Made by a program: the position numbers and the translations under genes
Source of the DNA: Halichoerus grypus
Taxonomy: Eukaryota > Chordata > Mammalia > Carnivora > Phocidae
Direction: 5' to 3'
DNA: 64,000 nucleotides
Assembly (NCBI RefSeq): GCF_964656455.1
Contig: NC_135716.1
Span: 109,648,389 to 109,712,388 of the forward strand
Shown here: one piece after another, positions 1 to 10,715 of the stretch
Position numbering within the stretch: the first letter of the stretch is position 1
Layout: every line of letters starts with the position of its first letter
Notes under the pieces: model-generated
Database searches by the model: none
The model's input: only the letters and a program-made list of their open reading frames with translations
Told to the model about the DNA's origin: nothing

Positions 1-961
1 TCCAGTGTGTAAGAATGAGTCCAGTTTTCAAAAACAGCTTTATTGAGGTGTAGCTTACATACCGGACAGCTCATCCACTGAAACTGCACAGCTTGCGGAT
101 TCTTAGTAAATTTATGTAGACTTGCCGCAACTATAATTCAGTCTTTGGGCACTTCTATCACCCCCCCCAAAGTTCCTTTCTGCCTGTTTGTAGTCAATCC
201 AGGCTCCTACCCTCAGCCCCAGGCAACCGCTGATTGCTTCCTGTCTCCATAGTTTTGCCTTTTCTGGGAATTTCATGTAAATAGAATCGGGTAACATGGA
301 GGCTTCTGTGTCTGGTGTCTTTCACTCACGTGACGTTTTGTGTCTCATCCGTGTTGCTGCACTTGTTGGTAGCTGTTCTTTCCACTGCTGAGCAGGACAC
401 CAGTGTATGGGTAAAGCACAACAGGTTTATTCATTCACTATTTGATGAACATTTAGATTGTTTCCAGTTTGGAGTTACAATCAATAATGTTGTTAACGGC
501 ACTTGCCTACAAGTTTTTGTGTGGACATATTTTCATTTTTCACAGATAGATACTTCAGAGTGCAATTGCTGGGTCAGGTGATAAAAGTATGTTTAACATT
601 TTGAGAAACTGAAAATGTTTTCCAAAGCTGCTGTACCATTTTATTTTTTCACCAACACTATATGACTTGGTATGGTCAGTCTTTTATTATAGTCATTCTA
701 GGGGTTAAGTATTTTATCGAGGGATTAGTTTGCATTTCCCTAATGACTACCAATATTGAGAATATTTTCATGTGCGAATTAGCCATGTTCATATCTTTTT
801 TGGTAAAATATCTCTTTGAATTTTTTGCCCATTTTTTAATTGGTTGTTTGTCTTATTGAACTGTAAGAGCTCTTTATATGTTTCATTTATAAGGCTTTCA
901 TCAGGTGTATGATTTGCAAGTCTTCTCTCCCAGTTTGTGACTTGTCTTTTAAATATAAAAG

Positions 962-1076
962 CTTTTTTTTCTTTTTTTGAGTATAGTTGACATACAACGT
1001 TACATTAGTTTCAGGTGTACAACCTAGTGATTCAACTTCCCTATATGTGCTCACCACTAGTGTGGCTCCCATCTCT
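962..1076 (-). mobile_element. Short 5'-truncated L1 3' end
   Basis: An oligo-T run is followed by 'gagtatagttgacatacaac' and 'gtttcaggtgtacaac', the reverse complement of a carnivoran L1 3' end. The surrounding older L1 resumes afterwards with 'cattttcttagcggtatctt'. No clean target-site duplication was found. Confidence 0.65.
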
Positions 1077-1104
1077 CTTTTCATTTTCTTAGCGGTATCT
1101 TTTT

Positions 1105-1212
1105 TAAAAAATATTAATTAATTTATTTAAGTAATCTCTACACCCAACATATGCTCGATCTCATGACCCCGAGATTTGCTCGCTCTTCCGACTGAGCCAG
1201 CCAGGCACCCCT
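1105..1212 (-). mobile_element. CAN-SINE (old short form), antisense
   Basis: Antisense SINE with an A/T-rich tail on the left and the tRNA-like head on the right ('actgagccagccaggcaccc'). It lacks the purine-rich middle of younger copies. Imperfect target-site duplications flank it: tagcggtatctttt at about 1090 and taatggtatctttt at 1213. Confidence 0.8.
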
Positions 1213-2879
1213 TAATGGTATCTTTTGAAAAATAAACCTTGATGAAGTCCAATTTAACACTTTTTTTTCTTTTATAGATCTTGCTTTCAGAATCCTCTCT
1301 TATAAATATTTGCTTAACCCAAGGTCACAAAGATTTTCTTCTAGCATTTTTATAGGCTTAGAACTTACATTTTGTTCTATGATCTAGTTAAAACTATGCA
1401 TGGTGTGTACAATGTGGGGTCAAGATCTAAGTGTATTTTCTGGTTTGTTTTGTTTTTGCATGTGGATATCCAAATGTTCCACTATGTTTTGTGGAAAAGC
1501 TATCATTTCCCTTATTGAATTGCCTGGAAATCTTTGTAAAACTTCACTTACCCTGAATATGAGGGTTTACTTCTGTACTTTCTACTCTGTTGTATTGATC
1601 TATATGTTGTTCCTTACCCCAGCAGCACACTGTCTCGATTACGGTAACATTATAGTAAGTCCTCCAGTGGGGTTCTTGTTCAGCTTTTTCTTTTTCTTCA
1701 TTATCCTAAGCCACTTGAATTTTCATATACAATTTAGAAATAGCTTATTAATTTCTACAACACAGAATCTTTTATCTTGTGACTTTGCCAAACTTACTAG
1801 GTCTAATAATTTTTTTGTAGATTTTATAAAATTTTCTGTCTACAAGATTATGTTATCTGCACATAAAGACAGTTTTGCTTCTTCCTTTTCAATATGTATG
1901 CCTTTAATTTCTTTCCATTCCCTTATTGCACTGGCTAGAACCTGCAGTACAATGTTGAATAGAAGTGGTAGGAACAGACATCATTGCTTCATTCCCAGTT
2001 TTAGCAGGAAAGCACATAGTCTTCACCATTAATTATGTCATTAGCTATAGGCTTTCCACAGATGCTCCTTTTCAAGTGGGGAAAGTTCATTTCTGTTCCT
2101 AGTTTGTTGAGTTTTTAAAAAAATCATAAGTAAATATTAGATTTTGCCAAATGATTTTCTGTATTTGTGGAGATGATCTTATGGACTTGTCTTTTATTCT
2201 TTTGTTATGGTGTATTACATTTATTGAGTTTTGGATATTAAGCTAATCTTGTATTCCTGGGATGAATTCCACTTGGTCATGGTGATTTTTTGGTTGTTGT
2301 TGCTAGATATGGTTTGCTGTTTTTTTGTTAAGGATTTTGCATCTGTATTTAATGAGGGATGTTAAACTATAGCTTCCTTTCCATGTAACTTTTTTGCCTG
2401 GCTTTTATATCAGGCTAATACTGGGTTACTAAAATGAATTTGAGGCATTCCCTCATCCTCCAGTTTTTGAAAGAATTTGTATAGGATTGACATTGTTTCT
2501 TCCTTAAATGTCTGATAGAAGTCAACAGTGAAAGCCATCAGGCCTGGGTTCTTCTTTGTGGAAAGATTTTTAATTACTAATTCCATGTTCTTACTTGATA
2601 TTGGTCTACTCAGATTTTCTACTTTTTTTTGAGTCAATTTTGATAATTTGTGGGGGTTTTCTGTTTGTTTTAGAATTTGTCCATTTCATATAGATTATCT
2701 GTTTTGTTGGAATAAGTTGTTCATAATAATCCTTTAAATTTCTGTTGGATAATACTGCTTGAGTTGGGTTGTTATAATTTTCCATTGACTTTAATCACAA
2801 GGGCTTGGTAGTAAGTACTAAAAGATGATGTAAAGAACCTCCTGTATTCCAGAAATACTCTTCCTTACTTCCACTGTAT

Positions 2880-3130
2880 GCTAACACTGTAATTTTCCGT
2901 TGGTAATCAGCATTGGTCATCCTCACCAGTATACTGACTCCTTTCTTTGCCTATTGGTTCAGAGTTATGAGGAGACCAAAATGGCAGGGTGGCAAAATCA
3001 TTGCTGTGCCTCCTAGTGGAAGCATTTCCCCTCTGGAGCCAAGATATCTAGAGCAGCAGAGAATTAGGCTGTGGGTGCAAGAACCAAAAACTTTGCTGGT
3101 AGATCACTAAGAGTAATAGTGGTGCCACTC
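2880..3130 (-). pseudogene. ERVL dUTPase-like remnant
   Basis: Just past the integrase on the minus strand, short blocks (L-A-K-F-L, L-A-P-E-G) fit the start of the dUTPase domain that ERVL elements carry after integrase. Several stops break it within about 80 codons. The call depends on position as much as on residues, because no complete dUTPase motif is readable. Confidence 0.5.
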
Positions 3131-3927
3131 CCATGTCCACCTCTTGATTCTGGAATCTGTGAATCCTGGCTATGGGAGAAACAGTACCCTATTTGGACAC
3201 CGATTCAGAGCACATACAGCCTTCTGGAGAACCTTAGTTCAGCCCTGGTAGGTACTGTCACCTAGCTGGTGCTGTAACTGAGTTCTTAAAAGGCCAAGCC
3301 AGCTGCTTCAAGATGGTGGACAACATGGTAAGACCAGTTAATTCCATGAGCATGGACCCATGGCTACCCTTCATTTGCTGTGAAGTGAGTTCCTTGGTAA
3401 AAAACAATGTTGTGTGGAATACCATGATGATAGATAAGGCATTCTACAAGTCTGCGGATGGTAGTTTTGGCAGAAGCATTGTGTGCAGGGACGACAAATC
3501 CGTATCTAGAGTGTCTATTTCAGTAAGAAAAAAAACACTGTCCCTTCCATAATGGAAGAAGTCCAATGTATCAACCTGTCACTGGATAGCTGGCTGATCA
3601 CTCTGGGGAATGGTATTATACTGGGGACTCCGTGTTGGTCTCTGCTGCTGTTGGGCACTCAGTAGTGGCTATAGCCAGGTTGACCTTGGTGAGTAGAAGT
3701 CTACGTTGCTAAGCCCATGTATATAACCTCCATCCCTGTCACCATGGACGTTTTGTTCATGAACCCATTGGGCAGTGACAGGGGTGGCTGGAGAAAGAAG
3801 CTGACTGGTATTTATAAAAACGGTTATCCTATCCACTTGATTATTAAAATCTTCTTCTGCTGAGGTTACCCTTTGGTGAGCATTCACATGTAACACAAAT
3901 ATTTTCATGTTTTTCACCCATTCGGTC
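3130..3927 (-). pseudogene. ERVL integrase remnant (with RNase H end)
   Basis: The minus-strand frame at 3669-3917 begins with the RNase H C-terminus (HVNAHQRVTSAEEDFNNQVDR). It continues into the integrase zinc-binding region (QWVHEQN, then a Cys-Pro around 3640). The catalytic core follows with QVD near 3565, TEIDT near 3515, an FYQGTHF block around 3400 and HHLEAAG near 3305. At 3397-3399 a Tyr codon stands where the conserved second catalytic Asp is expected. Stops occur in the core and near its end. The upstream part of RNase H lies beyond the inserted L1. Confidence 0.8.
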
Positions 3928-3943
3928 TATACACACACTTCCC

Positions 3944-4645
3944 TTTTTTTAAATTTAATTTTATTTAAATTCAATTAATTAACATATAGTGTATTATTAG
4001 TTTCAGAAGTAGAGTTCAGTGATTCATCAGTTGCATATAACACCCAGTGCTCATTATATCATGTGCCCTCCTTAATGTCCATCACCCAGTTACCCATCTC
4101 CCCACCCCCCTCCCCTCCAGCAACCCTCAGTTTCCTATGATTAAGAGTCTCTTATGGTTTGTCCCCATCTCTGATTTTGTCTTATTTTTCCCTCCCTTCC
4201 CCTATGATCTTCTGTTTTGTTTCTTAAATTCCACATATGAGTGAAATTGTGTCTTCCTCTGATTAACTTATTTCACTTAGCATAATACCCTCTAGTTCCA
4301 TCTACGTTGTTGCAAATGGTAAGATTTCATTTTTTTTTTTTTTTTAAGATTTTATTTATTTACTTGACAGAGAGAGAGAGACAGCGAGAGCAGGAACACA
4401 AGCAGGGGGAGTGGGAGAGGGAGAAGCAGGCCTCCCACTGAGCAGGGAGCCCGATGTGGGGCTCGATCCCAGGACCCTGGGATCATGACCTGAGCCGAAG
4501 GCAGACGCTTAACGACTGAGCCACCCAGGCGCCCAAGATTTCATTTTTTTTGATGCAATATTCCATTGCATATATATATGCCACATCTTCTTTATCCATT
4601 CATCTGTCGATGGACATCCGGGCTCTTTCTACAGTTTGTCTATTG
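3944..4645 (-). mobile_element. 5'-truncated L1, antisense, inserted in ERVL
   Basis: Reverse complement of the L1 3' end and ORF2 end ('gtttcttaaattccacatat', 'tttcacttagcataat', 'ttatccattcatct'). Near-identical sequence flanks it: tatacacacacttc at 3928 and tatacacacccttc at 4646, a target-site duplication. It splits the ERVL RNase H from its C-terminus, so it is younger than the ERV. A SINE lies inside it. Around 4212-4235 it carries the uninterrupted version of the site into which the ARL6IP1 retrocopy inserted in another L1 copy. Confidence 0.85.
4346..4534 (-). mobile_element. CAN-SINE, antisense, nested in L1
   Basis: Antisense SINE with tail 'aagattttatttatttac', GA-rich middle, 'gatcatgacctgagccgaag' and head ending 'ccacccaggcgccc'. 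The target-site duplication aagatttcattttttt occurs at 4321 and again at 4535. It is the third layer here: SINE in L1 in ERVL. Confidence 0.95.
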
Positions 4646-4659
4646 TATACACACCCTTC

Positions 4660-5370
4660 TTCCCCAAATTTCCTTGTTACCAATTTTCCAATCATGTTCC
4701 TTCCAAGTCCCTGATCACCCAGCCAAACCGTTGGCCATAGTCCATGAATCAGTCTACTATCACAGATATGGCCATTTCTCCTTCCATATAAAATGGACAA
4801 ACAGGTTGCTTGAAGTTCTGCCCACAGGGAAGAGTTCTCTTCACCACTGTCCCTCAGGGATGTCCCAGAAAGGGGCTGTAAGCGCTGCAGCCGTCTGCTT
4901 TCATGTGGAGCCTGCATATGTTGCAGAGCCATCTGTAAACCAGACCTGAGTTTTCTGTCAGTCAACTGGTTGTAGGCGATGCCCCTTGAGGCCACTCAGA
5001 TGGAGGCTGGGAGAGAAAAAGTAATGTGGAGGCCAGAAGTCGAGAGCATGGGTAAAGGGCATTTGGGCCACTTCTTCATGTAATTTGCTTGTGCCTTCTG
5101 GGTCCACTCAGGCCTGACTGTATATGCCACTTGAGTTTGATGACAGAATGCTGCTGTGCATGCCTAACTTTATGTCTTGATGGGTCAAACAACACCCAGT
5201 TCCTGATGGGCAGCTCAGGTCTAATGGTAACGAGGTGACTCACAGTTAAGTGTTCACTAAGACCCAGTAACTGACCAAGAGGAAAGTAGTTGTACAAAGA
5301 AGATGGCAGGGCTTTGCTTCTACGGGTTTGTGCCATGATGTACCTGTAGGGGCCTGACAGAGGCTCCACA
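4660..5370 (-). pseudogene. ERVL RNase H and RT-connection remnant
   Basis: On the minus strand 'WFTDGSA' is encoded around 4900-4945, the first catalytic Asp motif of retroviral RNase H. It is followed after a frameshift by SSLWAELQA and ICDSRLIHGLWPTVW. Upstream, 5076-5369 reads as the connection region (HLTVSHLVTIRPELPIRNWV). The reading frame is broken between blocks. Insertion of the L1 at 3944-4645 separates this part from the rest of RNase H. Confidence 0.75.
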
Positions 5371-5803
5371 TGGCATCTCTCGCCTCCACTGACACTTTAA
5401 ACACGCTTGGATCTGCTGGGCTCTATGGCCCAAGCGGCATTGTAGCTAGCGGGGTAGGCTGGATCTGCTGCAGAGACTTTTCTTGTTCTGGGCCCCACTC
5501 AAACCAATCAAAACTAGTAGCTTTTCAGGTAGGTCGGAGTAGTACACCCAAATGAGAAATATGTTCCTTCCAAAATCCAGAGTCCCACTTTTTGGTGGTA
5601 GGAGGGGCCAGATACAACAACTTATCCTTTACCTTAGAAGGTGTATTAATGGTATAAATTTTTGCAGTGTAGTGAAGTCCAGCCTCCTCTTCATTCAAGG
5701 TTCTGGATCTGTAAACCAGCTCAAGTCCCGGAATTCCTTGAGGGGTGATGGATCTCTATTTTCATGATTCAAGTTAGACTTCAGTTCACTTGGCTTAGAA
5801 CTC
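5370..5803 (-). pseudogene. ERVL reverse transcriptase thumb remnant
   Basis: The minus strand encodes a degraded stretch around 5440-5500 (W-G-P-E-Q-E-K-S-L-Q-Q-I-Q) that fits the end of a retroviral RT, where the thumb leads into the connection. Frameshifts are frequent, and no YxDD catalytic box was found in this piece or in 6000-6500. Most of RT has therefore been deleted or mutated beyond recognition. Confidence 0.55.
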
Positions 5804-5994
5804 TTTTTAAAATATTTTATTTATTTGAGAGACAGAGTGTGAGAGAGAGAGATCACAAGCAGGGGGGAGGGGTAGAGGGAGAAACAGACTCCCTGCTGAG
5901 CAGGGAGCCTGATGTGGGGCTCAATCCCAGGACCCTGATGTCATGACCTGAGCCGAAGGCAGACGCTTAACCGACTGAGCCACCCAGGTGCCCC
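5804..5994 (-). mobile_element. CAN-SINE, antisense, in ERVL
   Basis: Antisense SINE with a full set of landmarks (T-rich tail, GA run, 'catgacctgagccgaaggca', head 'gagccacccaggtgcccc'). The target-site duplication is ggcttagaactctt at 5793 and ggcttagactctt at 5995. Confidence 0.92.
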
Positions 5995-6543
5995 GGCTTA
6001 GACTCTTCTTACACAGATAAGTAAGAATTTAATTGACTGCCAATGTCACTTCTAGGGACACCATGATCAACTAGTCAAGGCCATAGGTCTCTTTAAGTCC
6101 TACTATTCTGATTACTGCTGTCCAGTAGGGTAACCACATCCCCCTTGTCTTTGGCAATTAAATGTCATCACTTGGCCCCTACTACCCCAGGATCTCATTA
6201 TCCCCATTGCATCTAAGGACTGTAATTTAATGATAACAGTTACTACCATGGAGATTACTGACCTCAGAGAAGAGTGACCACAGAGTTCTTGAAGGATGCT
6301 AGGGCTCCCTCAGAAATTAATTCCTCATAGTCACGGCGGAAAATGTGTCCCCTGGATCTTCCTAGGTTGAGTGAGCAGGTTTACATGACAAATCCACTCT
6401 AACGTCCTAGTCACCCTAAGCTTTTGAATACCTCCTTCTCCAGTCCACCAAGACAGTTCTGCCATTTCAACTTCACTTAGCACAGACTACTCTGGTCCAT
6501 GCTTGAGCCAGCCAACCAAACTCTTCGAGCCCTTTCTAATCCC
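5995..6543. other. Unreadable ERVL interior
   Basis: This stretch lies between the RT thumb and the gag-like piece and should hold protease and the front of RT if the provirus were whole. Both strands are full of stops and I recognise no domain. It is much shorter than an intact protease plus RT, so an internal deletion is likely. Confidence 0.4.
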
Positions 6544-6744
6544 TCAAGCTGTAGCATTCAGTTCAGAATCTCTGCTTAGTAGGCCCATATCGATCAATTT
6601 GGCCTGACCCAACCTTATGTTCCTTCTGCCATTATCCCATGCCCTTAGTATCCATTCCCATACAGATTCTCCAGGTTTCTGTCTGGGTAAACTGGAAAAA
6701 TCATGTACTTCTTTTGCAGTGTAGTGCACCTCCTCACGGGTCAC
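6544..6744 (-). pseudogene. ERVL gag capsid-like remnant
   Basis: The minus strand gives a 66-residue open stretch with RQKPGESVWEWILRAWDNG and LGQAKLIDMGLLSRD. This resembles the capsid region of ERVL-type gag proteins in its R-Q-K-P-G-E and W-x-x-R-x-W-D pattern. Its position upstream of pol on the same strand supports the reading. It is a short piece of a much longer protein. Confidence 0.55.
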
Positions 6745-7060
6745 ATTTTGTTCCTCATCTTTCAGGGCCTGCTGGGATTTAGTCTAGTTACAGGTCTGGA
6801 AGCAAAAAGGGGTCATGGAGGTGGATCCTGAGGAGGATCAACCGTGCCTTACAAGGCAACTCCCTCAGGGGAGGCCTTACGACTTCCTCGGGCAGTGCCG
6901 ATGGCGGTGGAAGGGCTGTTTCTACCGGCAAAGAAAGTTCATATGAGCCCCCATTTTACTTGACCAGTAAAAATTTTCTACCTAGTCATTTTAAAGACTC
7001 AGCCTTGTCCCAGGGTTTTAAGTATTCGGGCATTAGGGAGGCCCCTCCGGTTCTAGGTGG

Positions 7061-8040
7061 TCTCTAGTTACACCTATTTGCCCATTCTCTGTATGCGCTG
7101 CAGGGCTGAGCCTGGGCTCCAGGAATCTTTTGGTGGGTCTGTAACCACTGAGCCATTCCTCTCTGGAGTCTTGTCATTTCCTTTCCACTTCCAGGAACCT
7201 CTACTTCCTGTCTTACTGCTCCTCAAGGACACTGTTCCTGTCCTGACCTCTAGAAGAATAGAGACTTGTATTGTTCTAGAATTGACATCTGCTCTCTGTT
7301 TTGCTGAAATCCCCTCTCAAGAAAGTACAAGGCTCGGCTTCCTGATTGAAATGAGGGGAAGGGAAAACCCAGAAAAATCCAAATCCACAGTTTACAATTT
7401 TAGGCTATCACCCCATTGTGGGGATGAGATACCAACGTTGTTGAATATAGAGGGACATACCTCCTTACACTTCTCGAGAACTTCCTTTCTCTAAATCCAT
7501 TAGGCATGACAGATTGTCTCCAGAATGGGCACTATTCCTCCCTTCACATCCTCCCCTCTCGCCTGGGGGGCAAAGGCTCGTGTTTGAGGAGTTTGTTAGT
7601 GCTACAGTCTGAGTGACTAGCTTCTGCTGATAAATCTTGTGTGTGGATTGTGGGGACAGCCAGCATCCAAAGTAAACAGTGATTGCCGTGGGGAAGGCCA
7701 CACGGGCGGCCTGCTGGCCACACTTCGGCCCCGTGGCTGTCTCTTCACATCCTCATAGTCACTGCCGACTGGCTTCCCCAAGGCTCTGCTGGAAGGGTGG
7801 CCCAGGTCTCTGGGGATGGCCCCTTGCCTCCCTCAGCTGGGACCTTAGCAACTCTGCCCTTCTCGCCAGGAATTGGGCCTCCTGTGCCCTCACTTGGCGG
7901 GTGACAGCAGAGTGCCCGGGCTCCGCGCACTCCTTCCTATAGAATCCCCCCAGCAGCCCAGTGCCCCAGCCGTGCTCTCTGGGCAGTAGGAGGCGATTCT
8001 CTGCAATGTGCTAGGAAAGAGGAAGGCCTAGGCTGTAGCA
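7061..8040. other. Non-repetitive, GC-rich; no gene seen
   Basis: A 145-codon plus-strand frame (7057-7494) and overlapping frames on both strands near 7680-7940 have no recognisable domain. The latter reflect GC-rich sequence that lacks stops in several frames. The first part could be the far end of ERVL gag, but I cannot show it. No splice-flanked exon or known protein match was recognised. Confidence 0.4.
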
Positions 8041-8290
8041 CACGCAGCTGTTCAACTCATTTATTCCTCTTCACCTTTGCTTTTGACATTTCCCCTGCCT
8101 GGAGTGCCATTCTTTATTTTTTCCTTTTCTCCTGGGGAGATTCCCACTTATCCTTTAAGGCTCGGTAAAAACACCCTCTTCTGGGAAGACACTGTGTCTC
8201 TCCCCCAACCCTTTGCTCCCACAGCTTTTTGTTTCTGACTCTGTCATAATACTTATCCTATTGTAGTATATGAGTTATTTACGTGCCTGG
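8040..8290 (+). mobile_element. L2 LINE 3' fragment
   Basis: The stretch 'cctggagtgccattctttat' followed by a 'ggctcggtaaaaacaccctc' type segment follows the mammalian L2 consensus in the sense direction, with typical old divergence. Confidence 0.65.
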
Positions 8291-8364
8291 GCACAAGAAC
8301 CTTTTTGTTTTTTTTAAACTCTTTATCCTTAGAGTGGAGGGTCATGCCTGACACTGACACATAT

Positions 8365-8365
<1 letters not shown>

Positions 8366-8395
<30 letters not shown>
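8366..8395. repeat. (GAT)n microsatellite
   Basis: About ten uninterrupted GAT units. In antisense it reads as a poly-His run, which is a translation artefact. Confidence 0.97.
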
Positions 8396-8527
8396 AACAG
8401 CTATTATTCATTCTACACTTAGCAGTTGCTAAGTACAGTGCCAAGAGCTCTGCACACCTGGTTTCATTGGGTCCCCATCACAGTTCTAAGGGTAGCTGTT
8501 GGTGTTATCCTAATTTGGGGTGAATTT

Positions 8528-8727
8528 TTCTTTTGTTTTCATTTTATTTAGAGAGAGAGAGAGCATGTTCGAGTGGGGGAGAGGGGCAGAGAGAGAGAGA
8601 GAATCTCAAGCAGACTCTGTGCTCAGCAAGGGGCCCCACATGAGGCTCGATCTTATGACCCTGAGATCATGACCTGAGCTGAAATCAAGAGTCGGATGCT
8701 TAACTGACTAAGCCAACCAGGCCCTCC
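8528..8727 (-). mobile_element. CAN-SINE, antisense, diverged
   Basis: GA-rich middle, 'gatcatgacctgagctgaaa' and head 'gactaagccaaccaggccct' in antisense. It is more diverged than most copies here. A flanking repeat (ggtgaattttt at about 8519, ggtaaattttt at 8734) may be the target-site duplication but is not exactly adjacent. Confidence 0.85.
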
Positions 8728-8800
8728 AGTTTTTGGTAAATTTTTAGGAATTCCTTAGATGGAGCTGGAGAAGAGAATTTCAGTTTAAAACAAACAGCAA

Positions 8801-8883
8801 ACGATGAATCAAGGAACACTGCATAAAACTAATGATGTACTGTATGGTGACTAACATAACGTAATAAAAAAATGGTCAAAAAT
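8801..8883 (+). mobile_element. Very short 5'-truncated L1 3' end
   Basis: The stretch 'gtactgtatggtgactaaca' plus an A-rich tail is the last part of a carnivoran L1. The duplication aaacaaacagca flanks it at 8789 and 8885. This is an L1 insertion of only about 80 bp. Confidence 0.75.
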
Positions 8884-9110
8884 GAAACAAACAGCAGGAG
8901 CACGGGTGGGACAGCATGGCCTGTTGGGGGCAGGATGGGTGGTCCTGGGAAGGGATATAAACGAGAAAAATAGGGCTGGAAAGGTGAGCTGGTGCCATAT
9001 TGTAGAGGCTCTTGGATGCCCTAAGGCACTGCATTTTCTTGGTGGACATTAGGGAGCCATCAAGGAGGGGCCAATGTGAGGTGAGCCGGAGACTAGAAAC
9101 CAGGAACAAG

Positions 9111-9346
9111 GGGTGCCTGGTGGCTCAGTCCGTTGAGTATCTGACTTCAGCTCAGGTCATGCTCTCAGGGTCCTGGGATCGAGTCCTGTGTGGGGTTCTG
9201 CACTCAGCAGGGAGTCTGTTTGTCCCTCTGCCCCTGCCTCCTTCCCCCTTCTCTTTCTCCCCCTTCCCTCCCACCATCCCCTCCCCCCTGCCCCCCGCTC
9301 ATGCTCTCTCTCAAATAAATAAATAAAATCTTAAAAACAAACAAAC
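9111..9346 (+). mobile_element. CAN-SINE, sense
   Basis: Sense SINE from 'gggtgcctggtggctcagtc' through a long pyrimidine tract to 'aaataaataaataaaatctt' plus an A-rich tail. The duplication actagaaaccaggaacaag (9092-9110) is repeated with one change at 9347-9365. Confidence 0.95.
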
Positions 9347-9365
9347 ACTAGAAACCAAGAACAAG

Positions 9366-10390
9366 CTGCAGTAGTGAGCTAGGTGAGGTCCGGGCATCAT
9401 CACACATCTTGGGGGGGCCAGTGGAGAGTGAGGCACCAAGCTGGGGGCTGCAGTCCAGAACCAAGCAGCACAGAGTGAGGCCACCAGGTGCTCACAATCA
9501 GGGGAGGACCCAACTCAGAGTCGTAGGTGCCATTGGAAATGTCCGCACCAAGTCTGGTAGGCACACCAGGAAAGGAAGGTGCAGGGCCCCTGGGACTGGG
9601 GGCATCAGTAAAGCTTTTTGGGGGGGTAGCGCTTGAGCTGGGACTCTATTTCCCTGGCCAGGAAGGTGCAGAGAGGCAGAGGCAAGGTGGAGGGAGGCGC
9701 CAGCAAGAAGACAGCACCAAGGCCCCCACAGCATCACCAGTTCAGGGGCCCTGCTGGGTTTTGTTTGTTTGTTTGCTTTGTTTTACAAAATTTGTTTTGC
9801 ATAAGTAATGCTTGTTTACTGTAGAAAATGTATCAAATACAGAAAACAAAAAGAAATTTATTATCCTACTACCTAGAGATAATTATTTAAAAAATTCAGT
9901 AAATATTCTTCCACTTTTATGTATGTTTGAGTAAGAATATGCATACAGATATGTAGGTGTATGTATACACACACACACACACACGTGTCAATAAGTGGGA
10001 AAGTGTAAGTGTACGTGATGTCTCTCTACCTCATCTCTATCTATACTGAATATCCTGCTTCACCTGCTTCAGGGATAAAACAAGTTTACTTTTCTCGAAT
10101 GTTCCAACAACACTCACTTAGAATGTCCACCAGCCTCACCTGACGGGAAGTCTTGTCTTCCTCTGGGGTTCCGGAGTAATTTCCAGGACTATTCAAGGAA
10201 CCCTTACCTATTCCTCAACTCTCCTCATGCTACTGCTCCCTGTCTGACCCGTACTTATGCCTGAGATTTAAATAGGAGAGGAAACTGTGGAGGGACACTT
10301 CATTCCAACTGGAATGAGAACACCGCCATGTCTTTCTTGTCCACTGCTATCCCCCCAGTACTTCAAATAAGACCCGCCATATAATACGTG
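9366..10390. other. Non-repetitive; no gene seen
   Basis: Frames at 9409-9636, 9498-9737 and 9527-9808 overlap each other on both strands in GC-rich DNA and show no domain. A (CA)n run lies at 9965-9984. No promoter or exon structure was recognised. Confidence 0.4.
9965..9984. repeat. (AC)n microsatellite
   Basis: About ten AC units in an AT-rich flank with 'tgtatgtata' style alternating sequence on the left. Confidence 0.95.
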
Positions 10391-10624
10391 TTCAATAAAC
10401 ATCTGAGTGAATGAATTCACACTTCCGCTTGTTCATGCAATGAACATGGATTGAGCATTTTTGATGTGTTGAGTTCTGTGCTGGGGGTTGGAAGTGCACA
10501 TGTAGGCAACATGACACTTTCATCTGTGATGAAGACTTAAAGATGAGCAGCTTTAAAAAGCAACCTAGGCTTTCATGGGAGGTGGTGCACTTTTCTGTGT
10601 AGGAGGTATTCAAGCAGACCACTG

Positions 10625-10715
10625 ACCAGGGTTGTAGAAGGGATTCCTGCTTGGGAAGGGATGTTGGACTAAATGACCACTGATGGCCCTTCTAAATGTA
10701 AAATTCTATGATGGA
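10625..10715 (+). mobile_element. CR1/L3-like LINE 3' end
   Basis: The stretch 'tgttggactaaatgaccact' followed by 'aaaattctatgatgg' matches the widely shared 3' end of CR1-type LINEs (L3/CR1_Mam in mammals), which ends in an ATTCTATG-type motif. Confidence 0.6.

Larger units (their letters stand above)
24..2800 (-). mobile_element. Old L1 LINE, antisense, interrupted
   Basis: The plus strand reads as the reverse complement of an L1 3' UTR and ORF2, starting with the typical 'ctttattgaggtgtagcttacata' type 3' end. Read on the minus strand, 2410-2637 encodes a piece of the ORF2 reverse transcriptase (ISSKNMELVIKNLSTKKNPG, then FYQTFKEE). Many stops and indels show it is old and dead. It is interrupted by a short L1 3' end (about 962-1076) and a SINE (1105-1212). 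The long plus-strand frame at 1400-2032 is only antisense L1. The right edge, where it meets the ERVL remnant, is approximate. Confidence 0.85.
2880..7060 (-). mobile_element. ERVL-type endogenous retrovirus remnant, antisense
   Basis: On the minus strand, from high to low coordinate, the order is: gag-like fragment (about 6544-6744), RT thumb/connection (5370-5760), RNase H (4660-5370), integrase (3130-3927) and a dUTPase-like stretch (2880-3130). dUTPase downstream of integrase is characteristic of the ERVL (class III) group. The provirus is heavily broken: protease and most of RT are not readable, frames shift repeatedly, and an L1 (3944-4645) and a SINE (5804-5994) interrupt it. No LTR was recognised at either end. 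It cannot encode any working protein. Confidence 0.8.

Noticed and set aside
1400..2032. 210-codon open frame on the plus strand
   Set aside because: It is antisense to old L1 ORF2 sequence; no protein family fits.
7057..7494. 145-codon frame as a cellular gene
   Set aside because: No family recognised; it adjoins the ERVL gag-like region and may be retroviral flank.
8253..8444. Poly-His protein
   Set aside because: Translation of a (GAT)n microsatellite in antisense.
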